A stretch of DNA of 31,006 nucleotides from Hypsibius dujardini (Eukaryota > Tardigrada > Eutardigrada > Parachela > Hypsibiidae): contig LRSR01009619.1 in NCBI GenBank assembly GCA_001579985.1, forward strand, positions 1-31,006, in the 5' to 3' direction. Each line of letters starts with the position of its first letter. The stretch's first letter is position 1. Of this stretch, positions 20,790-30,312 are shown piece by piece. The position numbers were made by a program, and so were the translations under genes. Under the pieces are notes generated by a model. The model saw only the letters and a list, made by a program, of their open reading frames with translations. It did not search any database and had not been told where the DNA came from.

Positions 20790-21299
20790 GCCTGTTTGCT
20801 TGTTTATCTGTCTGTCTGTCTGTCTGTCTGTATGTCTGTATGTCTGTCTCTATGCCTGTCTGCCTGTCTGTTTGTCTGTCTGTCTGTCTGAACTTTAGTA
20901 TTGTACGGACTGAGTACCACTACCAGTTTCTTAATTTTGCTTGGTCTTGTTGCAGCTGTTGAAATGTTGCTAACTCCACGTTACGTTTTTTTCGTCGAAA
21001 TTACCGGAGCCTGTGTGGCTGTTTTCGGCGCAATTCTGCTAGTGTTTGGGGATGTCAACACATGGGCGACCGTCACGACAGCATGGAATAATTTCTTTGC
21101 CAACATAAAACAACTGCGAACCACTACCACGCGATCCGTCACCAACAAGCTCGAATCTAGTACTTCCATTCGCATTACCGGACAACCGGAAGAGCACACC
21201 GCCGCGGACGCCCACCGCATGTTCAACCTCGATCCTACTCTCGTCGTGCCAGAATGGTCGCAGACGGGTACTTTCAAATCTATTACGGAAGAAGGCTGA
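18704..21299 (+). CDS. SLC35F3/F4-like multi-pass transporter, gene 2
   Basis: A second drug/metabolite-transporter carrier. Exons 18704-18824, 18957-19072, 19443-19495, 19566-19682, 19761-19983, 20050-20175, 20341-20533, 20607-20696, 20956-21299 give 460 residues. The Arg/Ser-rich N-terminus leads into DHLKVRDFRQFF and the first membrane helix. Exons 3 and 4 were placed by alignment to gene 3: VIRMRIYPQFDAPAF matches VVKKTTVPGFRAPAF, and RSVFRIFTFP matches RSGYRILTFP. Later landmarks are KVYGDKKMT, ASCNLSFVFIL, TFRKRVGATTNLSRISYF and NLGVAHINPIFSTLG. About ten membrane helices are expected. The C-tail of about 100 residues is long and Thr-rich. Intron 3 has an unusual GTCGTA donor. Introns 2 and 3 are absent from both paralogues. 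If exons 3-4 were mis-spliced the protein would stop early (in-frame TAG at 19499). Confidence 0.87.
19074..19346. mobile_element. Family A MITE, copy A3, with its right arm triplicated, SLC35F-like gene 2 intron 2
   Basis: The left end tacagtcaaggacaagatt starts at the first TA after the exon (19074-19075), so the intron donor GTACAG is G plus the element terminus. After one left arm and a loop, the right arm (aaccacctgaccacccc through ggaccctcc) is repeated three times, starting at 19167, 19229 and 19291, an exact 62-bp period. The outer right terminus is missing. Confidence 0.9.
19371..19442. repeat. Copy 2 of the dispersed 65-75 bp repeat, forming an intron acceptor
   Basis: Matches the EXD1 3' region at 18428-18495 through attttcgagaaagaaa and the tract gttttttgcttttttaat. 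Here the last bases read ttaattag, and the AG is the intron 2 acceptor of SLC35F-like gene 2. In copy 1 the matching bases read ttaatacg, with no AG. Confidence 0.75.
20733..20890. repeat. (TCTG)n microsatellite, SLC35F-like gene 2 intron 7
   Basis: About 158 bp of TCTG tetramers with CCTG, TATG and TTTG variants in the second half, between the donor at 20697 and the acceptor ending at 20955. Confidence 0.95.
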
Positions 21300-21416
21300 A
21301 TTACTTTAAATGTTATGGTAAACCGTATCCTTCGAAAGATGTAATAATTATAAGCAACAAAGACGAGGGTTGACCAGATGTATTGCGATGACTGTTCCAC
21401 AATGGAATGACCGGCC

Positions 21417-21422
21417 AATAAA
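21417..21422 (+). promoter_or_regulatory. Poly(A) signal AATAAA of SLC35F-like gene 2
   Basis: A canonical AATAAA 118 bp after the stop at 21299, in the context ggccaataaatgcttg. No competing signal was seen nearer. Confidence 0.65.
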
Positions 21423-21521
21423 TGCTTGACCGATGTTCAGATAAATATTGAACCAAACAAAATGTTCAGTTATTTTTGTTCAGGTGCATTTGACATGTCT
21501 GTTTATAACACAAAACTCGAT

Positions 21522-21605
21522 GACAGACAGACAGACAACAGACAGACAGAAGACAAACAGACAGACAGACAGACAGACAAACAGACGGACAGACAGATGG
21601 ACGGA
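21522..21605. repeat. GACA microsatellite downstream of SLC35F-like gene 2
   Basis: About 20 GACA tetramers interrupted by AACA, GAAGA and GGAC variants, 100 bp after the poly(A) signal. Confidence 0.92.
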
Positions 21606-21715
21606 CAGAAGAACTTACATAGTATCATGTTCTAATTCTAATATATCATTTCTAATGCTTCTTCTAATGTGCAGACAGTGTAGTGTAAAGCTTTCTTTTG
21701 CCGAAAATCTGCACA

Positions 21716-21816
21716 ACACTGATTGGCTTAATCTGGCATATTAATTTGTTATTATTCACTTACAAGTGGTTGCAAAACCTACCAAATTCATGTGGTCTCA
21801 GTCGATGCAAATGGAG
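21716..21816 (+). pseudogene. Probable relic of an SLC35F-like promoter and first exon
   Basis: This stretch aligns with the start of SLC35F-like gene 3 (about 29572-29649). The upstream gattggct-aat-ctg-ca block, then caaattcatg-ggtc and tcgatgcaa-tgg, occur in the same order and spacing. The position of the gene 3 ATG reads aagtgg here, so the start codon is lost. After about 100 bp similarity ends in a GAGA run. It suggests a further tandem copy that has decayed. The match is by eye, so confidence is moderate. Confidence 0.5.
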
Positions 21817-22042
21817 AGAGAGAGAGAAGAGAGAGTGAGCCGGACACGGGATGTCGTGAAGAAAATTGAAGGCAAATTAAATGCCTTACCAAGAGTCTAG
21901 CCAGTGCGTTAATGCTGTCATGCGTCAAAGATCTCTACAGATTTAATATTGATGTTTCAAAACTATTTAAAAGATACAGGGAAATTTTGTTTGCCACCAA
22001 TTTTTAGTAGTTAAAACAAATAACCCGTATCGCTGCAGGTTA

Positions 22043-22188
22043 CAGTCGAAGTCCTGAGATTCGAACAGTCACGTGAGTTTATTTCTACCGAACCGTTCGC
22101 TCGGAGCAGTCTGTTGGTACTTTGGAGTTTGAGACAGTAAAGTAGAAACTGACACTGGTATGTCGTTCGAATCTCAGGACTTGCACTG
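22043..22188. mobile_element. TA-flanked MITE, family E
   Basis: A 146-bp element with terminal repeats of about 24 bp (right end is the complement of cag-gcaagtcctgagattc), flanked by TA at 22041-22042 and 22189-22190. The interior has a TCACGTGA E-box and no coding frame. It is the only copy seen in the window. Confidence 0.82.
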
Positions 22189-22200
22189 TACCGTCACATA

Positions 22201-22326
22201 CACACGTGGCAAAAACCTTTCGCTGACCGAGTCAAGCACATTAACTCGTAGCTGTGTATAACAGCCATTTGCAATGCTCGAGTGTAATGACTTAACTCGG
22301 TTAGCGCAACGTTTTTGTCACGTGTG
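22201..22326. mobile_element. TA-flanked MITE, family B, copy B3
   Basis: A 126-bp palindrome starting cacacgtggcaaaaacc and ending cgtgtg, flanked by TA at 22199-22200 and 22327-22328. It begins only 12 bp after family E ends, showing two different families inserted side by side. Confidence 0.9.
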
Positions 22327-22749
22327 TAGATGTGCATTCTGGATGATAAGGAACGTGCCGAAAAGACACTGCGTCTCTCGGTGTTTTAAAAGCACCTTCC
22401 CTCTTAGTTTAAATCGCACATCTTAAGACTGGGAAAGAGCTTAATTTTCAATCTGGAATACTACTTTATTGAGACATTTTCCTCATGAAATCATTATTGT
22501 TTCTTCAACTTTAATCGGAGCCATTAGAATCCCACGCCGCAATCAGCCTTGCTGAAGCAGCAGAGACTTCGTTTCGCGGTTTTGAGGTTTTTTCTATCTG
22601 CCTCCGTCTTGCCATAATTCCCATTTCAAGTCATCCGTTGCGCAGTCGGGATTCAGGAAAGAAAGTCATTTTAGAATCCACTTGGAGGTATCGGAGGAGG
22701 AACCGGTTAAGTGGAATTTTTCCAACAAGATCAGGTTTGCTTTTTACTT

Positions 22750-22778
22750 GTTCTTTCTTGGACGATCCAAGAAAGAAC
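22750..22778. repeat. Perfect 13-bp stem hairpin with a 3-nt loop
   Basis: gttctttcttgga, then cga, then tccaagaaagaac. The stem has no mismatch. No T-run follows and no gene lies within 900 bp on either side. Confidence 0.85.
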
Positions 22779-23292
22779 GACGATCTATTTGGTTATGGGA
22801 ACTGATGGATGCCGAATTTTTTTAAGTCGATTTTTGCTTTAGGATTCGGGGAAAAATCAGGGAGGCAAACTTGCGAGTGCTGTTGAATTCTATGGGAATT
22901 TGCGCTGTGTTCAGGTGAGTGGAAACGAGGCACATTTTCCGTTATTTTCTACGATTGATTGACTGATTAGTTGAAGCTGCATGGCTGCTCGTTTTGGTTG
23001 ATCGAATGATTAATTGATGCTCTTAACTTAAATTAATTAAAAACGTTAATAGATGAATACCTTGAAAAGTTGGTCGGAATCGGAACCATTGTTTTCAATT
23101 TTGATATCAATCAGCTCATGTGGAGTATGAACCGTTGGATTTGTGAAAGGGCTGCTTTTGTTAGGTCATTTGTATTTGTGACAATCATTCTCTGAGAAGG
23201 AGAAATGAGATGGCTTTTTGAAGGGTTTTTTAGGCCTCAGTGAACAATTAGGCGGTTAGACATGGTTTTTTACTTGATGTTTTCTTTTCTCT

Positions 23293-23402
23293 GCTGATTG
23301 ATTGGTTGAGTTGCTGATTGATTGGTTGATTGCCGATTGATTGGTTGATTGCCGATTGATTCATTGATTGATTCATTGATTGACTCCCGATTAATTGATT
23401 GA
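23293..23402. repeat. GATT/GGTT repeat with about 20-bp higher-order units
   Basis: Repeats of gattgattggttgattgcc in the first half pass into gattgattcattgattgat. It is the same tetranucleotide class as in the introns of EXD1, DDX51 and TCERG1, but here intergenic. Confidence 0.88.
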
Positions 23403-23773
23403 GTTTTTCTCAGTGCCGAATAGGATCATGATACGCTGTGACGGGTTGACCGGTTTCTTTGTTTAAGTGTAGGAGTCAGCGAGCTTGACGGAGATTCAAC
23501 ACTGTGAGTCTCTCGGGATTTACCAATACGACTTCTTGGTCTCACGTTGACCTCAAGTGTAATCGGTGTAGAGGAGGTACGCAGGTGAGTGCTGATGCAG
23601 TTTTCTGCCTAAATCAGCGTACTTTCAAGTCGTTCCCTTTCAAAATGTTATTTAATTTTGTACGCACAGGGGAACATCTAATTAAAGTAGCCATACTAAG
23701 GTCGAATCCGCACTCGGTCTCGTATTTGAGAAATCAACGGAAAATGTAAAACATGAACAGCGATAACGCCTCA

Positions 23774-23893
23774 CTTGATTGAATGATTGCTCCAATGCTC
23801 AGAACGCATTCATTACTCAAGGTTGCTTGATTGAATGATTGCTTCAATGCTCAGAACGCAATCACTACGCAAGCTCGCTTGATTAAATGACTT
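23774..23893. repeat. 52-bp tandem repeat, 2.3 copies, upstream of TCERG1
   Basis: Copies start at 23774, 23826 and 23878 (partial). The shared core is cttgattgaatgattgct followed by caatgctcagaacgca. Copies 1 and 2 differ at about ten positions. It ends 200 bp before the TCERG1 ATG, so it lies in the presumed promoter or 5' untranslated region. Confidence 0.88.
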
Positions 23894-24091
23894 ACTTAAA
23901 ATGCGAACTCAAAACTACAGAAGGGCAATCAAGCAGAAGAAACAGGGGCAGTCTGTATTCTTGATGAAAATCTCCCGTATCGATCAATCGACCACTCTAA
24001 CATTACGTCACGTCGTACAGTAAGAGAGCAGAATCTGTTGGACGACCGCTCGAACGGTTGACGAAGGCAGGTTTTCTTTCTAGACTCGACC

Positions 24092-26986
24092 ATGGCAGCA
24101 CCGTTCTTCGCTGGACCTCCACCGCCCTTGGGCGCACCGCAGCCGGAGTTTTGGATTGAAGCCAAGGCGCCCGACGGCAAGGTACCGCCGCTACACTACT
24201 GTCAGCCTTCATTCGCACTTCTTTCATTTTTCGATGTTGTTAAAGAATCCCTTTTTCAGCCTTATTTCTACCATGCGGTGACGCGTCAAACTGCTTGGAC
24301 TCTTCCTGCCGGCGCGCAGCTGATGAAGCCGCCAGGCCAACAGCCAGATCCGGCCCAGCAGCAGCAGGCGACACCTGTTAGTCACGTCGGCGGCGGTCCT
24401 CCGTCCGGACTGCTCGGCGCTGGAGGAGCCGCGCAGAACGCTCTGGCGCAGGCCCAGGCCGCTCAACAATATAGTCAGTCTCAACCCGTTGGAGCTTCTG
24501 TCAATCAAGGCAACATGCCGTCACTGTCTATGTCGCAGCAGCCGCCGGGGATGATGCAGAATCCCGGTATGGCCCCGATGCCTGGCATGATGGGTGGGGT
24601 GCTTCCCAATCCTGGGATGTTCGGTAAGAATTGATGTCAATTTTTGCTTGTGGAAACATCTCATTAAACTTTTTGTGTGTGTGTGACAGGAATGCATCCG
24701 GGAATGGGATTCCCTCAGTTCTCGCCGTTTGGCCCTCCGCCAGGCATGATGCCGGCAATGCAGCAACGGGGCGATGTAAGTTGCGTGTCCTGAGTCTGCG
24801 TGATTCGCTTGCTCTGAATCGGCCACCAATCCTCTGGCGTATGAGCCTATCTCTTCGCGATTGGTTTTTTGTTGGTCGTCAGAAAAGTTGAGAAGCCAAA
24901 AAATTTTCCGCCAATGGGTCAGTGTGTGTTTTACCTTTCGTTTTCTCCCTCAGCCGGCGGATTGGAACGAGTATCAGAACTCGAACGGCGCGAGTTATTG
25001 GTATAACAGTAAACTGGGAAAGACTGTGAACGAGAAACCGGCCGAATTGGTGGAATATGAGCGTGAGTTCTTTCTTTCTTTCAGTCCCAGTATTGGTGCT
25101 TGGCTTATCAGTGAATCTGACCTCTGGTGTTTAGAACGACGCAAAAACGAAGCCGCGGTTGCCGCCGCACAAGCGAAGCCGGTCGAGAGTAAGCCGGGCA
25201 ACGGCGAGCCAAAGAAGGAAGCGTCCACAAAGCCGATTGCTACCAAGCAGATCCCCGGGACACCTTGGTGAGTTGTGGGCGTGTTCCTCTTCTGCAGCTT
25301 GTTTAATCAACAGTGGGTCGTAATGGTTATTTCTGTTGCAGGTGCGTTGTTTGGACTAGCGATAAAAAGTCTTTCTTTCATAACCCTAGCACGAAGGCTT
25401 CGGTGTGGAAGCGCCCGCCCGAGTTGTTAGGTTCGAAAGAGGTGGACGAACTCATCGCGCAGGTGCCGGAAGATGCCGCGGTTGATGGCGGCGAGAAACG
25501 CGCAGCGACCACCAACGGCGAGGCGTCCAGCGGCAAACGGGAGGCTTCGGTGGACACACAGACTCCGACTAAGCGACTTCGGTAAGTATTTCGCTTTCTG
25601 TTTGAACTGCCACGGTCAGTCGCCGCGACTGATTTGTTTTCGGATTATTTGGCCATTTATTATTTTTGTATTATTTGCCCGAAATGTGACCGGGAATATT
25701 TTGCGGTTTTCAGTGGCGGAAGTGTAGATGATGCCTCTCGCGACAGCATGGATAGTGCAAGCACCAGCAGCGAAGCCGGTGTCGCTTCCAACGTCGTTTC
25801 CTCGTCCTCCAACTCCAAGGCCCCATCGCAGAGACCGGTGGTGAAGCCGAAGATCGATCCCGCCATGGAGGCTGAATTGAAGGCAGCTAAGGATCGAGAG
25901 CAGATTCCGTTGAATGAAAGAATTGCCAAATTCAAGGAGCTCCTGGACGAGAAGGACGTGAGTGCAGAGTTGTGGCTTTTCCCGCGATAATGCTCGATTA
26001 ATCGACGTATTCGGAACATGTTGGGATTTGCTGATTTCTAGGTTTCGGCTTATAGCACCTGGGAGAAGGAACTGCACAAGATTGTGTTTGATTCACGTTA
26101 CTTACTCTTGACTTCCAAGGATAGGAAGGATGTGTTTGACGAGTTCACCAAGGAAAAGGCTGAACGGGAGAAGGTGGAAAAACGCAAAAAGGCCGAAGCG
26201 CTCCGTGAGGCTTTCAGGACTCTTCTCGCCGAGGCCAACTTAACAGTGAAGTACGTAGGTTTCTACTGTACTAGAATCATCGAGAAAATTGAGTTTACTG
26301 GAGGGTCCGGGGTACGGGCAAAAGGGGCGGAGCAGGGGGTGGTCAAGTGGTTGATTGTTCGATTGTTTGAAACTACCCCCTGCCCCACCCCTTTTACCCA
26401 TTCCCCGGGCCCTCCAGTGTACTCAACCTTGTGGTTGACTGTAGATGCGCAAACGTATTCGCAATTGAAAGCGGCAGACATGGAAAGCATTTTATCATCT
26501 GGAGAATGAAAAGGGTAATCTTCTTTTCGCGTTGCAGGACCTCTTTCAACGACTTCTCCTCCAAGTTTGGCAAGGACGACCGCTATCGCAATATTGAACG
26601 TATGCGGGACCGCGAGGACGTCTTTGACGAGTTCATGCATGACGTCCGGAAGAAGGAGAAGGAGCAGCGACGACTGGATCAAGAGAAGGTGAAGATGTTT
26701 GGGATCTGTGTTGTTCGGGCATGGTGCGCTAACGTGGAGTTTATTGCCCTAGATTCGCTTGAACTTCATCGAAATGGTCCAGGAGTACTCTGGGTTGAAC
26801 CGCAAGTCCCATTGGAGTGACGTGAAGAAAAAGTTTCGCGATGATCCACGATATGAGCGCGTAGATAGCAGCAATCAACGTGAGGAGTGGTTCCGCGAAT
26901 ACGCCAAAACATTGCCTAAGAAGAAGGACAAGGAGGTAAGACAGCGGGAAACAGAAACACAGGCAGGCAGACAGACATACAGACAT

Positions 26987-27021
<35 letters not shown>

Positions 27022-27057
27022 GCGGAAACAGACACAGCACAGACAGACAGACATATC

Positions 27058-27102
<45 letters not shown>

Positions 27103-28424
27103 TATAGACAGGCAGACAGACAGACAGATGGGCAGCTAATCACTCAGAGATCGAGTAACTAAATGCTCAACTATGTTTCAACCTTATTCTGCCGTTTCAG
27201 TCCGACGAGGATAAACCCGCTGAGAAGGAAGAGGAAGACGACAAAGTCAAGGAGGACCGAGAGAAGCAAGAGCGACAGCAGGCGAGTATGCGTGAACGAG
27301 AGCGTGTTGTCCAGGAGGAGATGAGCGTCATTGCCAAAGATCGAGACAAGGAGCGGGAAAGTCATCGGTACGACGAAGCCGTTCAGCATTACAAGGCTCT
27401 GCTTACAGATTTGGTAACGTGCTCACGACTTTTGGTGCTTGCTCATTGGCTTGTTGCCTGTCAACCCGATGTTCCCGATAATTGTAGGTTCGTCAGACCG
27501 ATTTGACGTATAAGGAAGCTCGGAAGATTCTCAAGAAAGACTCCAGGTATGAACTTGCTGATCCGCTTAGCAAACACCAAAAGGAGGAGCTGTATGAGGA
27601 GCATCTGGATCAGTTGAGTGCGAAGAAGAAGCAGACCTACCGGGAACTGCTCGAAGAGGCTGATGTAAGTGACTTTATATGACTGCTGCTGAGGAATGTT
27701 TTTCAATCCGTTTTCAAAGTTCTAGTTCCACTAATGCTCGATTTGCTACAGGTGGCACTTGACGCGTCCTGGAAAGAAATCAAACGAAAGATCCGGGAGG
27801 ACCCGCGCTATACCAAATTCTCCTCGCAGGATTCGGTAGGGTTTTAACGATCATTTAAGTTGGCTTTAGATGTCCCTAGTCTGCCTGTTTGCTTCGGTCG
27901 CTAACTCCTTATTCATTTTCTGTAGAAACGGGAGAAGGAGTTTGATCGATTCGTCAAGGACAAAACGGCAAAAGCGTTGCTGGAGTTTCGTGATCTGCTT
28001 AAGGAGACTAGGCATATCGACTTCAAAACCAAAAGTCGAATTGACGAGTCCGAGCAGAACATGAAAGACATCGTGGAGATTTTAAAGGTTTGTCTGTCAA
28101 ACTAACAGCGGCATTTGTTTCTTGTTCTACTGTAAAATGGTTATTTGGTTCGGTTGATTGCTGGTTGATTGGTTGATTGATTGGTTGACTTGATTGCTGG
28201 TTGATTGGTTGATTTGGTTCCTTGATGTGCCTGGCAAGTGCCTGAATCAGTTTTTGCGTGATCTGGTTTGACTGTTGGTTTATTTTTAGAACGACAAACG
28301 CTTCTTGGTGCTGGAGCCGCTCGCCAAGGCTCGTAAGGAGATCTTGCTAGAGTATATTGATGACTTGGCACGACGAGGCCCGCCGCCACCGCCGACTGCA
28401 TCGGAGCCCGCTCGTCGTCACTAA
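24092..28424 (+). CDS. TCERG1: Transcription elongation regulator 1 (TCERG1/CA150), three WW and six FF domains
   Basis: A nuclear factor linking RNA polymerase II elongation to splicing (family knowledge). Exons: 24092-24181, 24260-24623, 24690-24775, 24954-25062, 25135-25267, 25342-25581, 25714-25957, 26042-26250, 26538-26688, 26753-26935, 27201-27413, 27488-27664, 27752-27835, 27926-28087, 28290-28424; 859 residues. WW1 (about 19-47) reads FWIEAKAPDGK then PYFYHAVTRQTAWTLP, split by intron 1. A Gln/Pro/Met-rich linker follows. WW2 (181-212) lacks its second Trp (TVNEKP where family members have STWEKP). WW3 (about 257-285) has GTPWCVVWT and NPSTKASVWKRP. Six FF domains fill residues about 414-845, including STWEKELHKIVFD and SHWSDVKKKFRDDPRY. 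The C-terminus GPPPPPTASEP is nearly identical to the human end. The ATG has a gaccATGG context. Confidence 0.95.
26269..26443. mobile_element. Family A MITE, copy A4, TCERG1 intron 8
   Basis: A hairpin of about 175 bp with the family arms (gagggtccggggtacggg, aggggcggagcaggggg, and ggccctccagtgtactcaa on the right) and a GATTGTTT loop. The right end gttgactgta ends in TA at 26442-26443; the left end near 26269 is more diverged. It starts 18 bp after the donor at 26251 and ends 94 bp before the acceptor. Confidence 0.88.
26948..27127. repeat. GACA microsatellite, TCERG1 intron 10
   Basis: About 180 bp of GACA tetramers with cata, gcgg and cagc interruptions that divide it into three blocks. 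It begins about 12 bp after the donor at 26936. Confidence 0.93.
28149..28218. repeat. GATT/GGTT repeat, TCERG1 intron 14
   Basis: Repeats of gattgctggttgattggtt, two clear copies about 40 bp apart, with GATT tetramers between. It lies between the donor at 28088 and the acceptor ending at 28289. Confidence 0.85.
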
Positions 28425-29603
28425 TCTCCATTCCTTACTGTTGCGATATTTCTGTACCTTACTCCTGTATCCGTAACCTTGCTGCTAATCTGTTTTCACT
28501 TGTAGCGCAGTGCGTCACGATAAGTTTTTTGTTTGTTAGTTTTTCTCCTCCAAGTGGATATGACGAACGTTATCATGATTTTGCAGTAGTTTCAACCATG
28601 GTTTTCATCGACGATCGACGCCTCCTCTCACGGATGGTTTGTTTCATCTCTTCTTTTCTTATTTCGAACGTTTTGGTTGTGTTTTGCAGGACCAGCGATT
28701 CGTCTCATTGTGGCTCGGCGTGTTGTTTATGCTAGTACTTTCATATGCCCAGTACGATGTGACATAAATTCGTACGCTGTAATGAATAACATGACGGTAA
28801 AAATGCGAAGTATCATACTACTATTACTATTGCCAATACCATATGCATGGTTTGCGCTGCAGAACTTGGTTGATTAGTATGAAGCTTATGTCTCAGCTCG
28901 AGAGTTCTAAAGGTGACGCTCACGCACGGAGCCGGGGAACATCCGAATCCAATGAACAACCATACTTATGTAGTGTTGATTACATGTACGGAAGGTGATT
29001 TGATAGGCAGTTTTCGCGACCTTTTTTGGACAGGCAGACAGACAAGCAGGCAAACAGACAGGCAGACAAACAGACAAACAGGCAGGCAGACAGAGAGACA
29101 GACAAACAGGCAAGCAGACAGACAGACAGATAGACAGACAAGCAGGCAAACAGACAGACAGGCAGACAGACAGATAGACAGACAAGCAGGCAAACAGACA
29201 GACAGGCAGACAGAAGGATATCGAAGAGCAAAAAGGATGACTCGTAGCATTGAATTGGTTAGATAGCTGGACCCGTGAGCTTTAGTGAGAACGATAAATC
29301 AAGGTACGTCCGATTCTGTTGACCGTAATAACTTCTCTAGCATCAAAGGAAGCCGGCACAGTTCGCTCCTTATGTAATCGCACCTGTCTCGGGGATTTAT
29401 CTAGGTCGTCTGCGACAGAAAGGGTGCGATAAAATGATTACACCGCACGAGGCTCATCAAACTGACTGAACCTAGGGTATTGAGTTCTTTCGGTAATTTT
29501 AACACTGACATCGAATTTCTCTTCCCAGTGAGCCTCTAAGTTACTGACCATCACGACTGCATTGGCTAATTCTGACACATAAGTTAATTATATATCTTTA
29601 TAA
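28425..29603. other. Intergenic region between TCERG1 and SLC35F-like gene 3
   Basis: The TCERG1 3' end lies here, but no AATAAA was recognised. The only strong structure is the GACA-type array at 29031-29216. The open frame at 28529-28735 and the weak inverted match of tgtaatcgcacc (near 29373) with gtgcgataaaatgattaca (near 29425) do not support a gene or element. Confidence 0.5.
29031..29216. repeat. GACA/GGCA array with a 44-bp higher-order unit
   Basis: A degenerate tetranucleotide array. In its second half gatagacagacaagcagg recurs at 29129 and 29173, giving a 44-bp period of nearly identical units. Confidence 0.9.
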
Positions 29604-30275
29604 ATGGCGACAAAGCCTGGCAAATTCATGCGGTCGCTGTCGATGCAAGTGGTTGCGAAAAAGTTTCGTAGGATGAACTCGATGGCCATGCATCTGGAGG
29701 AGACCGCAGGTACTGTCGTCGGACAGGAGGCAACAATCTTGTACAACGCTTAAGGGTCTTTGTTTCGTTTTCAGCAACGGTGCCACATGAAAAGGATGAA
29801 TTTGACCATCTGAAAATTAGGGATGTTCGGCAGTTTGCACTGGGACTGGTCTTTGTCTTCTCTATTTCCGTGTGCACTGCCATGCTGAATAATGTGGTGA
29901 AGAAGACAACTGTTCCAGGGTTTCGTGCGCCGGCGTTTTCCTTATTTGTTCGGAGCGGCTATAGGATTCTGACATTTCCCGCGTTCCTCATCTTGCACTG
30001 GATTTACGACACTATAAAGGCGAAACTGACAAACTCATCGCCGCAGGCAATGTCCGGTGTTTTCAGGTACCATTAGAGAACCAACGAACGATGAAAGGGC
30101 ACAACCATAGATGAAAATTAAAATAAAAAATACGAATGGAAAAATACCACGGGCACTGTAGCTAAGACAACGAACAGTTTAGGTAAGCAAAGAGGCAGGC
30201 AGGCAGGCAGGCAGCAAGATAGACCGACAGACAGACCGCCGACCGACCGACAGACAGACAGATAGACAAACAGGC

Positions 30276-30312
<37 letters not shown>

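Larger units (their letters stand above)
21300..24091. other. Intergenic region between SLC35F-like gene 2 and TCERG1
   Basis: 2.8 kb without a supportable gene. It contains the poly(A) signal of SLC35F-like gene 2, a GACA array (21522-21605), a probable SLC35F exon 1 relic (21716-21816), a GAGA run (about 21814-21836), family E and family B elements (22043-22326), a perfect hairpin (22750-22778), GATT-type repeats (23293-23402) and a 52-bp tandem repeat before TCERG1 (23774-23893). The open frame at 23504-23749 has no recognisable domain. Confidence 0.6.

Noticed and set aside
22160-22180. tRNA T-loop-like gttcgaatctc in family E
   Set aside because: The flanking bases do not form a T stem, and the sequence is mirrored at the other end as a terminal repeat, so it is not a tRNA.
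23504-23749. 81-residue open frame upstream of TCERG1
   Set aside because: No domain, and composition like the surrounding non-coding DNA.
28529-28877. Possible extra exon after TCERG1 (a gttttgcag acceptor near 28680)
   Set aside because: TCERG1 already ends with its conserved C-terminus at 28424, and no partner donor or homologous protein was found. A 3' untranslated intron cannot be excluded.
29365-29440. Possible inverted repeat tgtaatcgcacc / gtgcgataaaatgattaca
   Set aside because: Pairing needs several gaps and there is no target duplication.
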